Part shown: positions 7,941 to 15,962 of the stretch, piece after piece
Layout: each line of letters opens with the position of its first letter
How positions within the stretch are numbered: the first letter of the stretch is position 1
From: Burkholderiaceae bacterium
GTDB taxonomy: Bacteria; Pseudomonadota; Gammaproteobacteria; Burkholderiales; Burkholderiaceae_C
Length of the DNA: 64,000 bases
Assembly (NCBI GenBank): GCA_017992055.1
Contig: JAGOPK010000003.1
Location: 372,001 to 436,000, forward strand
Reading direction: 5' to 3'
The notes under the pieces: generated by a model
Told to the model about the DNA's origin: nothing
Databases searched by the model: none
Seen by the model: only the letters and a program-made list of their open reading frames with translations
Translations under genes and position numbers: made by a program

Positions 7941-9233
7941 ATGGCCGACGACGGCGCGCTGCAGGCCCTGGTCGAGCAGGCGGTCGAGTACGCCCTGCCC
8001 CTGCAGGTGATCGCCGCCACGCGCTGGCGCGCGGTGGCCGATGCCGCCAACCCCGAGCGCCATGCGCCCAATACGCTGAAGCATCTGCGCCGGCTGGCCG
8101 ACCACCGCAGCCGCTGGATCACCGCGCCCAACAACGACACGCTGTACTCCAACGCCTGGCTGGACCTGTCGGCCGGGCCGCTGCGGCTGCGCGTGGCCAC
8201 GCAGCCGGCGGGGCGCTACTGGTCCATCGCGCTGATGGACGCCTTCAGCAACCACTTCGCGATGCTGGGCCAGCGCCTGGACGGCTGCGGACCGGTGGAC
8301 GTGCTGATCGCCGGGCCCCGCGACCACGATGTGGACACGGCCGGCCCGGCCACACGGGTGATCCGCGCGCCGGGCGACGATGCCTGGCTGTTCGCGCGCT
8401 GCCTGGTCGACGGCCCCGAGGACCTGCCGCAGGCCCATGCGATGCAGGATCGCATCACGCTGCATCCCACCGTCGACGCGCTGCTGCCCTTGCCCGGCGC
8501 GCCGGGGGCCCTGGACGACCCACCGGCCTTTCTGGCCACGGTCAATGCGCTGCTGGCCCGCAACCCGGCGCCGGCGGCCGATGCGCCGCTGCTGCAGCGC
8601 TGCGCGCGCATCGGCCTGTGCCCGGGGCAGACCGATGTCTGGAGCCGGCTGGACGAGCCGGTGCGCGCCGCCTGGACGGCCCACATGGACGGTGCCATGG
8701 CCCGCGTGCGCCTGCAGGGCGCACAGGGTCGCCGGAACTTCCAGGGCTGGATCGCCGCGGCCGCGGACATCGGCAACTTCGGCTGCAACTACGCGCTGCG
8801 CGCGTCGGTGGCTCTCGGCGGCCTGGGCGCGCTGGAGCCCGACGAGGCCATGTACTTCGTGTGCTATGCCGACGCCGACGGCGCCGCGCTGGATGGACGC
8901 CATCGCTACCGCCTGGAGCTGCCGGCGCAGGGCATCCCCACCGATTCGTTCTGGTCGTTCACGATGTACCAGGCCACGCCCGATGGGCGCCGCTTCTTCG
9001 TCGACAACCCGATCGGACGCTATGCCATCGGCAACCGCACGCCGGGCCTGCACTGGGCCGACGACGGCTCGCTGGCACTGCTGCTGCAGCAGGCGGCACC
9101 GGACGGGCCGGCGGCGCTGGCCAACTGGCTGCCCGCACCGGCGTCGGGCTTCCAGATCGCGCTGCGCTGCTATTTGCCGCGGGCCGAGCTGCGCCAGGGC
9201 CTGGCGGCCATGCCGCGCATCGTCAGGCTGTAG
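7941..9233 (+). CDS. DUF1254/DUF1214 domain protein
   Basis: About 430 residues with no signal peptide. The N-terminal half has the DUF1254 pattern (APNNDTLYSNAWLDLSAGPL). The C-terminal half has the DUF1214 pattern (PTDSFWSFTMYQATPDGRRF, YAIGNRTPGL). The biochemical function of this family is not established. It is the last gene of the operon. A TTG start at 7926 is possible, but it would sit one base after its only purine-rich stretch, so the ATG at 7941 is preferred. It ends 15 bases from the converging chemotaxis gene, with no clear terminator between. Confidence 0.8.
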   Translation: MADDGALQALVEQAVEYALPLQVIAATRWRAVADAANPERHAPNTLKHLRRLADHRSRWITAPNNDTLYSNAWLDLSAGPLRLRVATQPAGRYWSIALMDAFSNHFAMLGQRLDGCGPVDVLIAGPRDHDVDTAGPATRVIRAPGDDAWLFARCLVDGPEDLPQAHAMQDRITLHPTVDALLPLPGAPGALDDPPAFLATVNALLARNPAPAADAPLLQRCARIGLCPGQTDVWSRLDEPVRAAWTAHMDGAMARVRLQGAQGRRNFQGWIAAAADIGNFGCNYALRASVALGGLGALEPDEAMYFVCYADADGAALDGRHRYRLELPAQGIPTDSFWSFTMYQATPDGRRFFVDNPIGRYAIGNRTPGLHWADDGSLALLLQQAAPDGPAALANWLPAPASGFQIALRCYLPRAELRQGLAAMPRIVRL

Positions 9234-9248
9234 GCCGCCACCGCAGGC

Positions 9249-10802
9249 TCAGCCGCGCAGCCTGAACACCGACACCGCCTGCACCAGCTGCCGGGCCTGT
9301 CCGTTCAGGCTTTCCGCTGCCGCCGCGCTCTCTTCCACCAGCGCCGCATTCTGCTGCGTCACCTGGTCCATCTGACCGACGGCGTCGCCGACCTGCTGAA
9401 TGCCTGCGCTCTGCTCGACGCTGGCCGAGCTGATCTCGGCAACGATGCTGCTGACGCGCTGGATCGAGCCGACGATCTCGCCCATGGTGCGGCCCGCCTG
9501 GTCCACCAACCGCGTGCCCTGCTCCACCTGGCCGACACTGCGCTCGATCAGCGACTTGATCTCCTTGGCCGCTGCGGCGCTGCGCTGGGCCAGGCTGCGC
9601 ACCTCGCTGGCCACCACGGCAAAGCCGCGGCCCTGCTCACCGGCCCGGGCGGCCTCCACGGCCGCATTCAGCGCCAGGATGTTGGTCTGGAAGGCGATGC
9701 CGTCGATCACGCCGATGATGTCGCCGATGCGCCGGCTGCTGTCGCTGATGCCCTGCATGGTGCTGACCACCTGACCCACCACCTCGCCGCCCTGCACGGC
9801 CACGCGCGAGGCCGTGCGCGCCAGCTGGTCGGCCTGACGGGCGCTGTCGGCGTTGTGGCGCACCGTGGTGCCCAGCTGTTCCATGGTGGCGGCGGTCTGC
9901 TGCAGGGCGCTGGCCTGCTCCTCGGTGCGCTGGCTCAGGTCCTGGTTGCCATGGGCGATCTGGTGGCTGGCCGTGGCCACGCTCTCGGAATTGCTGCGCA
10001 CCTTGGCCACCACCTGCGACAGCCGCGTCTGCATGGCCAGCAGCTGGGCCATCAGGCTCGTGGTGTCGCCGGGCCGCAGGCGGACCTGGCCGGTCAGGTC
10101 GCCTTCGGCCACGGCATTGGCCAGGGCCGCGGCATCGCCCGGCTCGGCACCGAGCTGCCGCGTCAGGCTGCGCACGATCCACACCGCCGCCGCCAGCGCC
10201 AGCAACACCGCGGCCGCGCTCAGCGAGGCCACCCACAGCTTGGCGCTGTGCGCCGCCGCGGAGGCCTGGTCCGAGGCCGTCTTCACCAGCGTGCCCTGGA
10301 AGGCGATCAGCTCGTCGACCGCGGCAAAGTACGACAGCTGCAGCGGCCGCGCCGTGCCGAGCAGATAGGCCCTGGCCTCGTCGGCCTTGCCACTGCCCAC
10401 CAGTTCGAGGAAACGCAGCTGGGCCGGCACGTAGCGGGTCCGGGCCTCGAAGATCCTGGCCAGCAGAGTCTGTCCCTGGTCGGTGTTGATCTCGGTCTTC
10501 AGCTGGTCGAGCAGCCTGCCGATGGCATCGCGCTCGGCGACGATCTGCTGCTGGCGCGCCTGGATGTCGGCGGCCTGGCTCATCAGGGCCGTGTCGCGCA
10601 TGGCCAGGCCGATCTGGTTGAGCCGGAACTTGACCTCGTTGAGCCGGGCGATGCGCGGCAGGCGCTGCTCGACCAACGAGGCCATGTTGGCCTCGATGCC
10701 CGCCAGCTTGAACAGCGCGGTGGCGGCCACCAGCGCCGTCAACAGCACCAAGGCGCCAAAGGCCAGGGCCAGGCGGGTGGAAACCTTCAGATCTCGGGAC
10801 AT
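9249..10802 (-). CDS. Methyl-accepting chemotaxis protein
   Basis: A 517-residue inner-membrane chemoreceptor. TM1 is at about residues 11-33. A periplasmic four-helix-bundle-type sensor follows, and TM2 lies near residues 190-215, followed by a HAMP domain. The cytoplasmic signalling tip has the highly conserved [20 protein letters not shown] and [18 protein letters not shown]. The periplasmic part resembles Tar/Tsr-type four-helix bundles, with ligand unknown. The start at 10802 is chosen because GAGGA precedes it by seven bases. A candidate FliA -10 box (GCCGATAA) is about 80 bases upstream. It converges with the DUF1254 gene. Confidence 0.92.
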   Translation of the reverse strand: MSRDLKVSTRLALAFGALVLLTALVAATALFKLAGIEANMASLVEQRLPRIARLNEVKFRLNQIGLAMRDTALMSQAADIQARQQQIVAERDAIGRLLDQLKTEINTDQGQTLLARIFEARTRYVPAQLRFLELVGSGKADEARAYLLGTARPLQLSYFAAVDELIAFQGTLVKTASDQASAAAHSAKLWVASLSAAAVLLALAAAVWIVRSLTRQLGAEPGDAAALANAVAEGDLTGQVRLRPGDTTSLMAQLLAMQTRLSQVVAKVRSNSESVATASHQIAHGNQDLSQRTEEQASALQQTAATMEQLGTTVRHNADSARQADQLARTASRVAVQGGEVVGQVVSTMQGISDSSRRIGDIIGVIDGIAFQTNILALNAAVEAARAGEQGRGFAVVASEVRSLAQRSAAAAKEIKSLIERSVGQVEQGTRLVDQAGRTMGEIVGSIQRVSSIVAEISSASVEQSAGIQQVGDAVGQMDQVTQQNAALVEESAAAAESLNGQARQLVQAVSVFRLRG

Positions 10803-10882
10803 GACTGCATCCTCGGTTCGAGCCGCAGCCACCGGCCGCCCTGTCGGGACCGGTGGATGCTGGCGTAGGGAAACCTAGATGC

Positions 10883-10890
10883 TTATCGGC
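10883..10890 (-). promoter_or_regulatory. Candidate sigma-28 (FliA) -10 element
   Basis: On the minus strand this reads GCCGATAA, the exact consensus -10 of flagellar sigma-28 promoters. It lies about 80 bases upstream of a chemoreceptor start, as expected for a motility regulon gene. The matching -35 region (consensus TAAAGTTT, 11 bases away) is poor, reading TTTGCCCC, so the assignment is tentative. Confidence 0.35.
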
Positions 10891-10955
10891 GAGACTGCCG
10901 CGGGGCAAAGCACCAATTTGGGTACTTTCACCGCATTGGCGCCCTATTCTGGTGC

Positions 10956-11762
10956 TCAGCCCGGCATGGCAACGCGTCGGCGCCAGCCCAGCAGGCCCAG
11001 GCCGGCCAGGGCCAGCAACCAGGAGCCCGGCTCGGGCACAGGCTGCAGCTGGTAGTTGGCGATGCTGGCGATCTGCGCCTCGCTCAGGCCTTGCAGGCGC
11101 GGCGCCGTCAGCAGCAGCAGACCGGTGTCGCGGGCCAGCAGCTGGTCTTGAGCGGTCGGCCCGCCCAGCTCGCTGGCCAGGAAGGCGAAGTTCAGCAGGG
11201 CCAGGCTCTGGCCCGGCGCCAGGCTGACGCTGAAGCTGGCGTTGTAGAAGTTGGGGCTGATGCCCGCCACGCCCAGGCCGTTGTTGCCCGACACCAGGGC
11301 CAGCACCGGCTGGTCGGCACACTGGCCGTCACCGCCGTCCATGCAGCTGACGATCAGGCCGTCGGCATCATGGCTGAGCAGTTCGTCGCCGTCCGAGCCC
11401 AGGTTGCCGAAGAAGTTGAGCGTGGTGCTGACGCTGGTGCTGCCGGTGTTGGTGAAGCTGTCGAAGAAGCGGAACACATTGCCGCTGAGCAGTTCCACCT
11501 GGCGCGTGTGCTGCAGCGCACCGACGCCGCTGTTGTAGAAGCCGAAGGCGTCGAAGGCGCCGTTGCCGCCGCCGACCACCGCGCCCAGCCATTCGTTGCT
11601 GGGCTCGATGGCACCGCCGGCGCCGCTGTAGCTGGCGCCGTAGGCACTGCCATCGAAGATGCTCTCGGCCGAGGCCTGGAACTGGGCCGCCTGGGCCGTC
11701 ACCGGCGCGGCCAGGCCCAGGGTCAGAGCGGCCATGGCCGCGCAGAGGATGTGTTTGGACAT
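10956..11762 (-). CDS. PEP-CTERM sorting domain protein
   Basis: A 268-residue secreted protein. It has an N-terminal Sec signal peptide (MSKHILCAAMAALTLGLAAP, with AQA cleavage). The C-terminus has VPEPGSWLLALAGLGLLGWRRR: the PEP motif, a membrane helix and a basic tail, which direct handling by an exosortase/EpsH-type enzyme. The central part is rich in Asn, Gly and Phe and has no recognised domain. Such proteins are usually exported to the surface or matrix in biofilm-forming Gram-negatives. GGAG precedes the ATG. The gene lies 26 bases downstream of the Tat-exported phosphoesterase on the same strand, so the two are likely co-transcribed. Confidence 0.9.
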   Translation of the reverse strand: MSKHILCAAMAALTLGLAAPVTAQAAQFQASAESIFDGSAYGASYSGAGGAIEPSNEWLGAVVGGGNGAFDAFGFYNSGVGALQHTRQVELLSGNVFRFFDSFTNTGSTSVSTTLNFFGNLGSDGDELLSHDADGLIVSCMDGGDGQCADQPVLALVSGNNGLGVAGISPNFYNASFSVSLAPGQSLALLNFAFLASELGGPTAQDQLLARDTGLLLLTAPRLQGLSEAQIASIANYQLQPVPEPGSWLLALAGLGLLGWRRRVAMPG

Positions 11763-11788
11763 GTGAAAAGACTCCGGGTTCTGGGCGA

Positions 11789-13852
11789 TCACGAGCGGCG
11801 GGCGGTCAGCCACTGGCTGGCCGGCAGCGGCTTGCCGACCAGGCGAACCTCGCCGATCCAGCCGTAGTAGCCGTCGTCGAGCACGCCGTTCCACCAGCCG
11901 GCGCCCAGGATCCAGGGCCGCGGCGGGTTCTGCGAGCGGGTGCCGGTCTCGGCGCTGGCCACATTGCGCAGCACCGGCGCGCCCTCCACATACAGCGTGG
12001 TGGTGCGGGTGGCGGGGTCGTTGACCACGGCGATGTGGTACCAGGTGTCGCGGATCAGCTCGCCCGACCAGTTGGTCTGCGCATAGTGCGAGTTGCTGGC
12101 CGGCACCACCTCCCACTGCACCTCGCGCAGGTTGGAGATGGCAAACAGCACGCTGGAGGCCTCGGGGTCGCCGCCCCAGTAGCCGCCGGGCACGTTGCCG
12201 CGGTTGCCCATGCGGCCGAGGATGTTGCCCCAGCGGTGCTTGCTGGCGTCCCAGTCGGCCGGGATCTTGACGAAGGCCTCGAAGGTGTAGCCGGCCCAGA
12301 AGCTGCGGCCGTTGACGCCGTCGGCATTGGCCGCGGTGGCAAAGGCACTGAGGCGGTTGAGGGTCTTGTCGGAGTTCAGGAAGCGCACGCTGCCCGGGGC
12401 CGACGACAAACGATGCTTGTCGGTGGACCAGACCACGTCGCCGGCCTGGGCGGCGCCGATCAGGCCGGTGCGCGCCATGTGGAAGCCGTTGACGATGTCG
12501 GGCAGGCTGTCGCCGACCTGCACCACCTGACCGTTGGCGATGGCCGCCGGCGCGCGCCAGTGGGCATAGGTCTCGCTGACGCTGGGGAAGTCGTTGGCAT
12601 CGGCCGGGGCGCGCACCACCGGCGGCGTCGGCTCCACATAACCCGCAATGTGCTCGGACCGCACCCGCGGCAGGATGGCCGCGCCATTGACCGACAGCGT
12701 GGGCTTGAAGCGCTGGAACCCGGCAAAGCGCTTCTTGAAGTTGATGGCGATCGAGAAGCGCTGGTTGGCCTGGCTCAGCTCGGCAAAGTCGAAGGGGTTC
12801 AGCGTGGCCTTGGGCTTGGCCAGCACCCAGGGCGAAAACGACATCACGTCGATGCGGTTGTTGACCAGGTCGAATTCGTACAGCCGCATCATGGCGTTGC
12901 CGCCCTGGTAGTCCATCTGATAGTCGACGACCATCTGATGCACCTCGTTGCCGAAGTTGTTGACCTTGCGCAGGTAGGCGGCCCCGTGGTGGTGGCCGTT
13001 CAGCGTCATGAAGATCTGGTCGTTGTCGCGGATCAGCCGCTCCCACAGCATGCGGCCGTAGTCGGTCTCCTGCGGCTTGACGCCGTCGTTGGCGATGTTC
13101 AGCAGCTGGTGGTTGGACAGGATCACCGGCAGCGTGGGGTTGGCCGCGATGACGCGCCGCGCCCAGGCGATGCCGGCGTCCGAGATGCGCCAGGACAGCG
13201 ACAGCACCATGAAGCTCACGCCATGGGCCTGGAACACATGGGCCTCATGAAAGCCCGAGCTGTCGCGCTCGCGGAAGCTGGCCTGGCGCGCCGCCCGGCT
13301 GGTGGGGAACCAGCGCAGATAGGGCTCGGCCGACAGGTTGCGCTGGGCATCGGTGCCCGAGTTCTGGTCCGAGGGCTGGTGGTAGTCGAGGTCGCTGATG
13401 ACGTCGTGGTTGCCGGCCAGGATGGAGTACGGCACGCCGGCCGCCTCCAGCTTCTTCATCGCCGCATCGGCCACCGCCCACTGGTTGGGCTTGCCCTGCT
13501 GGTCGACCACATCGCCCAGGTGCACGACAAACGGGATGTTGTAGGCCTGGGCATGGGCGGCGATCCAGCCGGTCTGCGCGTCAAACGGCGTGGAGCCGTA
13601 GCGCAGCTGGAACTGCTGGCCCTCGTCGGTGGTGGCGTAGCGCGAATAGAACTGCGTATCGGGCAGCACCGCGAGGGCAAAGCTGGTCACGGCGCCCGCC
13701 GCCTGGGCGGTGCCAGGGCCGGCCACCAGGCCGCCCGCGGCCATCGCGGTCAGGCCGGCCGCGCCACGCAGCAGGCTGCGGCGGTCGGTGGGGATCGGCA
13801 GGTCATCGCAGGCGGCACGGCTGGCGTCCGCGTCCTGGATCGGGTCGGTCAC
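11789..13852 (-). CDS. Tat-exported calcineurin-like metallophosphoesterase with C-terminal LamG-like domain
   Basis: A 687-residue protein. A twin-arginine signal (DRRSLLRGAAGLTAMAAGG) lies near residues 29-47. The phosphoesterase domain carries the family motifs in order: LPDTQFYS, GDVVDQ, GNHD, SNHQLL and GHHHG, which supply the two-metal site. The first motif has PDTQ in place of the usual DxH, a known variant among secreted members. The last 250 residues look like a laminin-G/concanavalin-type jelly roll (FEAFVKIPADW, DTWYHIAVVND, YGWIGEVRL), likely binding carbohydrate. A GTG start at 13852 is chosen because AAGGA precedes it by six bases. It probably hydrolyses phosphoesters outside the inner membrane; the substrate is unknown. 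Confidence 0.85.
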   Translation of the reverse strand: MTDPIQDADASRAACDDLPIPTDRRSLLRGAAGLTAMAAGGLVAGPGTAQAAGAVTSFALAVLPDTQFYSRYATTDEGQQFQLRYGSTPFDAQTGWIAAHAQAYNIPFVVHLGDVVDQQGKPNQWAVADAAMKKLEAAGVPYSILAGNHDVISDLDYHQPSDQNSGTDAQRNLSAEPYLRWFPTSRAARQASFRERDSSGFHEAHVFQAHGVSFMVLSLSWRISDAGIAWARRVIAANPTLPVILSNHQLLNIANDGVKPQETDYGRMLWERLIRDNDQIFMTLNGHHHGAAYLRKVNNFGNEVHQMVVDYQMDYQGGNAMMRLYEFDLVNNRIDVMSFSPWVLAKPKATLNPFDFAELSQANQRFSIAINFKKRFAGFQRFKPTLSVNGAAILPRVRSEHIAGYVEPTPPVVRAPADANDFPSVSETYAHWRAPAAIANGQVVQVGDSLPDIVNGFHMARTGLIGAAQAGDVVWSTDKHRLSSAPGSVRFLNSDKTLNRLSAFATAANADGVNGRSFWAGYTFEAFVKIPADWDASKHRWGNILGRMGNRGNVPGGYWGGDPEASSVLFAISNLREVQWEVVPASNSHYAQTNWSGELIRDTWYHIAVVNDPATRTTTLYVEGAPVLRNVASAETGTRSQNPPRPWILGAGWWNGVLDDGYYGWIGEVRLVGKPLPASQWLTARRS

Positions 13853-13860
13853 GTTCAATC

Positions 13861-13885
13861 CTTGTTGATCATCTGGATCAACAAG
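13861..13885 (-). promoter_or_regulatory. Perfect 10-bp hairpin overlapping the phosphoesterase ribosome-binding site
   Basis: The arms CTTGTTGATC (13861-13870) and GATCAACAAG (13876-13885) are perfectly complementary around a 5-base loop. The left arm (the 3' arm in the minus-strand transcript) overlaps AAGGA, the ribosome-binding site of the GTG start at 13852. No T-run follows, so a simple intrinsic terminator for the upstream transporter gene is unlikely. It may be an operator or an RNA hairpin controlling translation. Confidence 0.5.
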
Positions 13886-13935
13886 TCTGACGATTGGACA
13901 AGGCTTGGCTGTGAAGCCCGGATGATCCGTCCGGA

Positions 13936-14910
13936 TCAGCCGCGATGGGAGAGCGCGGCCGCGGCACGGCGCCGCGGCCAGATCGGGCGCGCACCGACCA
14001 GGCCGATGCCCAGCAGCACCATCAGGCTGCCGGCCACAAAGGCCGGCTCCAACACTTCGCCCAGCAGCTGCACGCCCAGCACCACGCCGAACAGCGGCGT
14101 GAGAAAACAGAACACCCCCAGCCTCGACGCCAGATAGCGGCGCAGCAGCCAGCACCAGGCCAGAAAGCTGCCCAGCGAGACGACCAGGCTCTGGAAGCCC
14201 AGGTGGGCCCAGACCACGGCCGAGGGCTGGAACTGCCACTGGCCACTGAGCCAGGCGGCCGGCAGCAGCAGCACCAAGGCGCCCAGCAACTGGTACAGCA
14301 GGGTCTCGGTGGCGGGAGCCGAGGCCAGGCTGGAGCAGCGCAGCGTGACCGTGGTGGCGCCCCAGGCCGCGCCGGCCAGCAGTGCCAGGCCATCCCCCAG
14401 CAGCGCGTCGGCCTCCGATCCAGCGCCCGCGCCACCGCCGCCGAGAAAGGCGCAGGCGATGCCGCCGAAGGCCATGGCGATGCCGGCCATCTGCTGCCCG
14501 CCCAGGCGCTCGGCCGGCAACCGCAGGTGCAGGCCCAGGGCCGAGAAGATCGGCGCGGTGTAGAGAAACACCACCACATGCGAGGCACCGGTCAGGCGCA
14601 GCGCCTGGGCCACCAGCAGGTACTCCAGGCCGAACAGCGCAGCCACGGCCAGGCCCGCCTTCCAGCGTGCCGGCGCCGGCAGCTCGCCACGGCGGCGCAT
14701 CAGCAGCGCCAGCAGCAATGCGGCGATGGCCGAGCGCAGCGCAATCATCAGCATCGGACTGACCTGTGCGGCCACGGCCTTCAGCGAGATCTGCTGCAGG
14801 CTCCAGATCAGGCACAGCAGCGTCATCGCGGCAGCCGCCGGGGCATCGACCGGGCCGGGCGTCGCGGGCTGCTGGGCCATGGCAGAGGGGGATCGGGTCA
14901 GCGCGTTCAT
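13936..14910 (-). CDS. EamA-family drug/metabolite transporter (DMT superfamily)
   Basis: About 324 residues with ten hydrophobic helices in two EamA-type halves. Typical features are IWSLQQISLKA at the first helix, VVFLYTAPIFSALG in the first half and FCFLTPLFGVVLGVQLLGE in the second. It would export or exchange a small metabolite across the inner membrane; the substrate is unknown. The start is uncertain: the ATG at 14910 is used, and a GTG at 14922 is an alternative. The gene is divergent from a LysR-type regulator 78 bases away, the classic arrangement for regulator-controlled transporters. Confidence 0.85.
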   Translation of the reverse strand: MNALTRSPSAMAQQPATPGPVDAPAAAAMTLLCLIWSLQQISLKAVAAQVSPMLMIALRSAIAALLLALLMRRRGELPAPARWKAGLAVAALFGLEYLLVAQALRLTGASHVVVFLYTAPIFSALGLHLRLPAERLGGQQMAGIAMAFGGIACAFLGGGGAGAGSEADALLGDGLALLAGAAWGATTVTLRCSSLASAPATETLLYQLLGALVLLLPAAWLSGQWQFQPSAVVWAHLGFQSLVVSLGSFLAWCWLLRRYLASRLGVFCFLTPLFGVVLGVQLLGEVLEPAFVAGSLMVLLGIGLVGARPIWPRRRAAAALSHRG

Positions 14911-14988
14911 GGAGGGCCGCACTCTGAGACATTCCGAGGCTGGTGGGTAGCGGATAATTCAACAGGTAGCCATTCGAAAATCGAAATC

Positions 14989-15849
14989 ATGGCCGACCTG
15001 CAGATCGACTGGTTGAAGAGCTTTGTCGCGGCCATCGACGCGGGTTCGCTGTCCAGCGCCGCCCCCGAGGTCCATCGCTCCCAGTCGGCGGTGAGCATGC
15101 AGCTGAAGAAGCTGGAAGCGGCTGTCGGTCGCCCCCTGCTGCTGCGCGGACCGCGCCAGCTCAGGCTCACGCACGAGGGGCAGACGCTGCTGAGCTATGC
15201 GCGGCGCATGCTGGACCTGCATGCCGAGGCGCTGTCGGCCCTGCAGGGCGAGGCGGTCTCCGGCCTGGTGCGGCTGGGCGTGCCCGACGACTACGCGGGC
15301 AAGTACCTGACGCCGGTGCTCAAGCGCTTTGCGCCGCGGCACGGCGGCGTCGAGATCCAGCTGGACTGCGAACAATCGACCTCGCTGATCCCGCGCGTGG
15401 CACGCGGCGAGCTGGACATCGCGCTGGTCTCGCGCGATCACGCCCGGCGCGGCACGCTGCTGTTCCACGAGCCCATGGTCTGGGTCGGCTCGGCGCAGTT
15501 CGATGTGTGGAGCCGCGACCCGCTGCCGATCGCCGTGTACGAGCAGGCCAGCCTGGGCCGACGCAGCGCCATCCAGTCGCTGGCCCAGCAGGGCCGGGCC
15601 TACAAGGTGGTCTACAACAGCTCCAGCCTGGCGGGACAGATCGCCGCCGTGGAGAGCGGCCTGGCCATCGCGGCGCTGACCCAGTGCAGCGCGCCGGAAC
15701 ACCTGCAGGTGCTGGGCCGCGCCCAGGGCCTGGGGCCGCTGGAGCCGATGCAGGTGGCCGTCTACCGCAGCGCCGCCTCGCGCAGCTCCAAGGCCGTGGA
15801 CAGCCTGCACCACATGCTGCTGCAGACGCTGCGCCACGCCCGGTCCTGA
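14989..15849 (+). CDS. LysR-family transcriptional regulator
   Basis: A 286-residue LysR-type protein. The N-terminal winged helix-turn-helix covers about residues 4-62 (WLKSFVAAIDAGSLSSAA, RSQSAVSMQLKKLEAAVG). The C-terminal periplasmic-binding-like co-inducer domain follows (GLVRLGVPDDYAGKYL onward). The short intergenic region contains TTCGA-AAA-TCGAA (14973-14985) immediately before the start and a GATAAT box at 14953-14958. It most likely regulates the divergent EamA transporter and itself. Confidence 0.9.
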   Translation: MADLQIDWLKSFVAAIDAGSLSSAAPEVHRSQSAVSMQLKKLEAAVGRPLLLRGPRQLRLTHEGQTLLSYARRMLDLHAEALSALQGEAVSGLVRLGVPDDYAGKYLTPVLKRFAPRHGGVEIQLDCEQSTSLIPRVARGELDIALVSRDHARRGTLLFHEPMVWVGSAQFDVWSRDPLPIAVYEQASLGRRSAIQSLAQQGRAYKVVYNSSSLAGQIAAVESGLAIAALTQCSAPEHLQVLGRAQGLGPLEPMQVAVYRSAASRSSKAVDSLHHMLLQTLRHARS

Positions 15850-15854
15850 GCTGC

Positions 15855-15880
15855 GCGGACCGGCCCCTATACTGGTCCGC
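15855..15880 (+). promoter_or_regulatory. Inverted repeat GCGGACC/GGTCCGC enclosing TATACT
   Basis: Seven-base perfect arms lie at 15855-15861 and 15874-15880 with a 12-base loop. The loop contains TATACT (15868-15873), a plausible sigma-70 -10 box for the sensor kinase gene starting at 15963. No convincing -35 box is seen at the matching distance. The structure lacks a T-run and sits 6 bases after the lysR stop, so it could act as either a weak terminator or an operator. Confidence 0.35.
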
Positions 15881-15962
15881 AAGCCCGCCAGCGCCTGCGG
15901 CTCCGCCCCCCTGCAGGCCGGAACCGGGCCTGGCGCGGCGTCACCGTCCCGATGTCTTCACG

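Noticed and set aside
5760-9053. Long minus-strand open frame opposite the TetR, monooxygenase and DUF1254 genes
   Set aside because: Shadow of high-GC third-position bias; the protein is low in recognisable motifs and rich in His/Gln/Arg, while the plus strand encodes three clear families.
10909-10956. AGCACCA/TGGTGCT inverted repeat between the PEP-CTERM and chemoreceptor genes
   Set aside because: Seven-base arms separated by 34 bases with no T-run; too loose for a terminator or operator.
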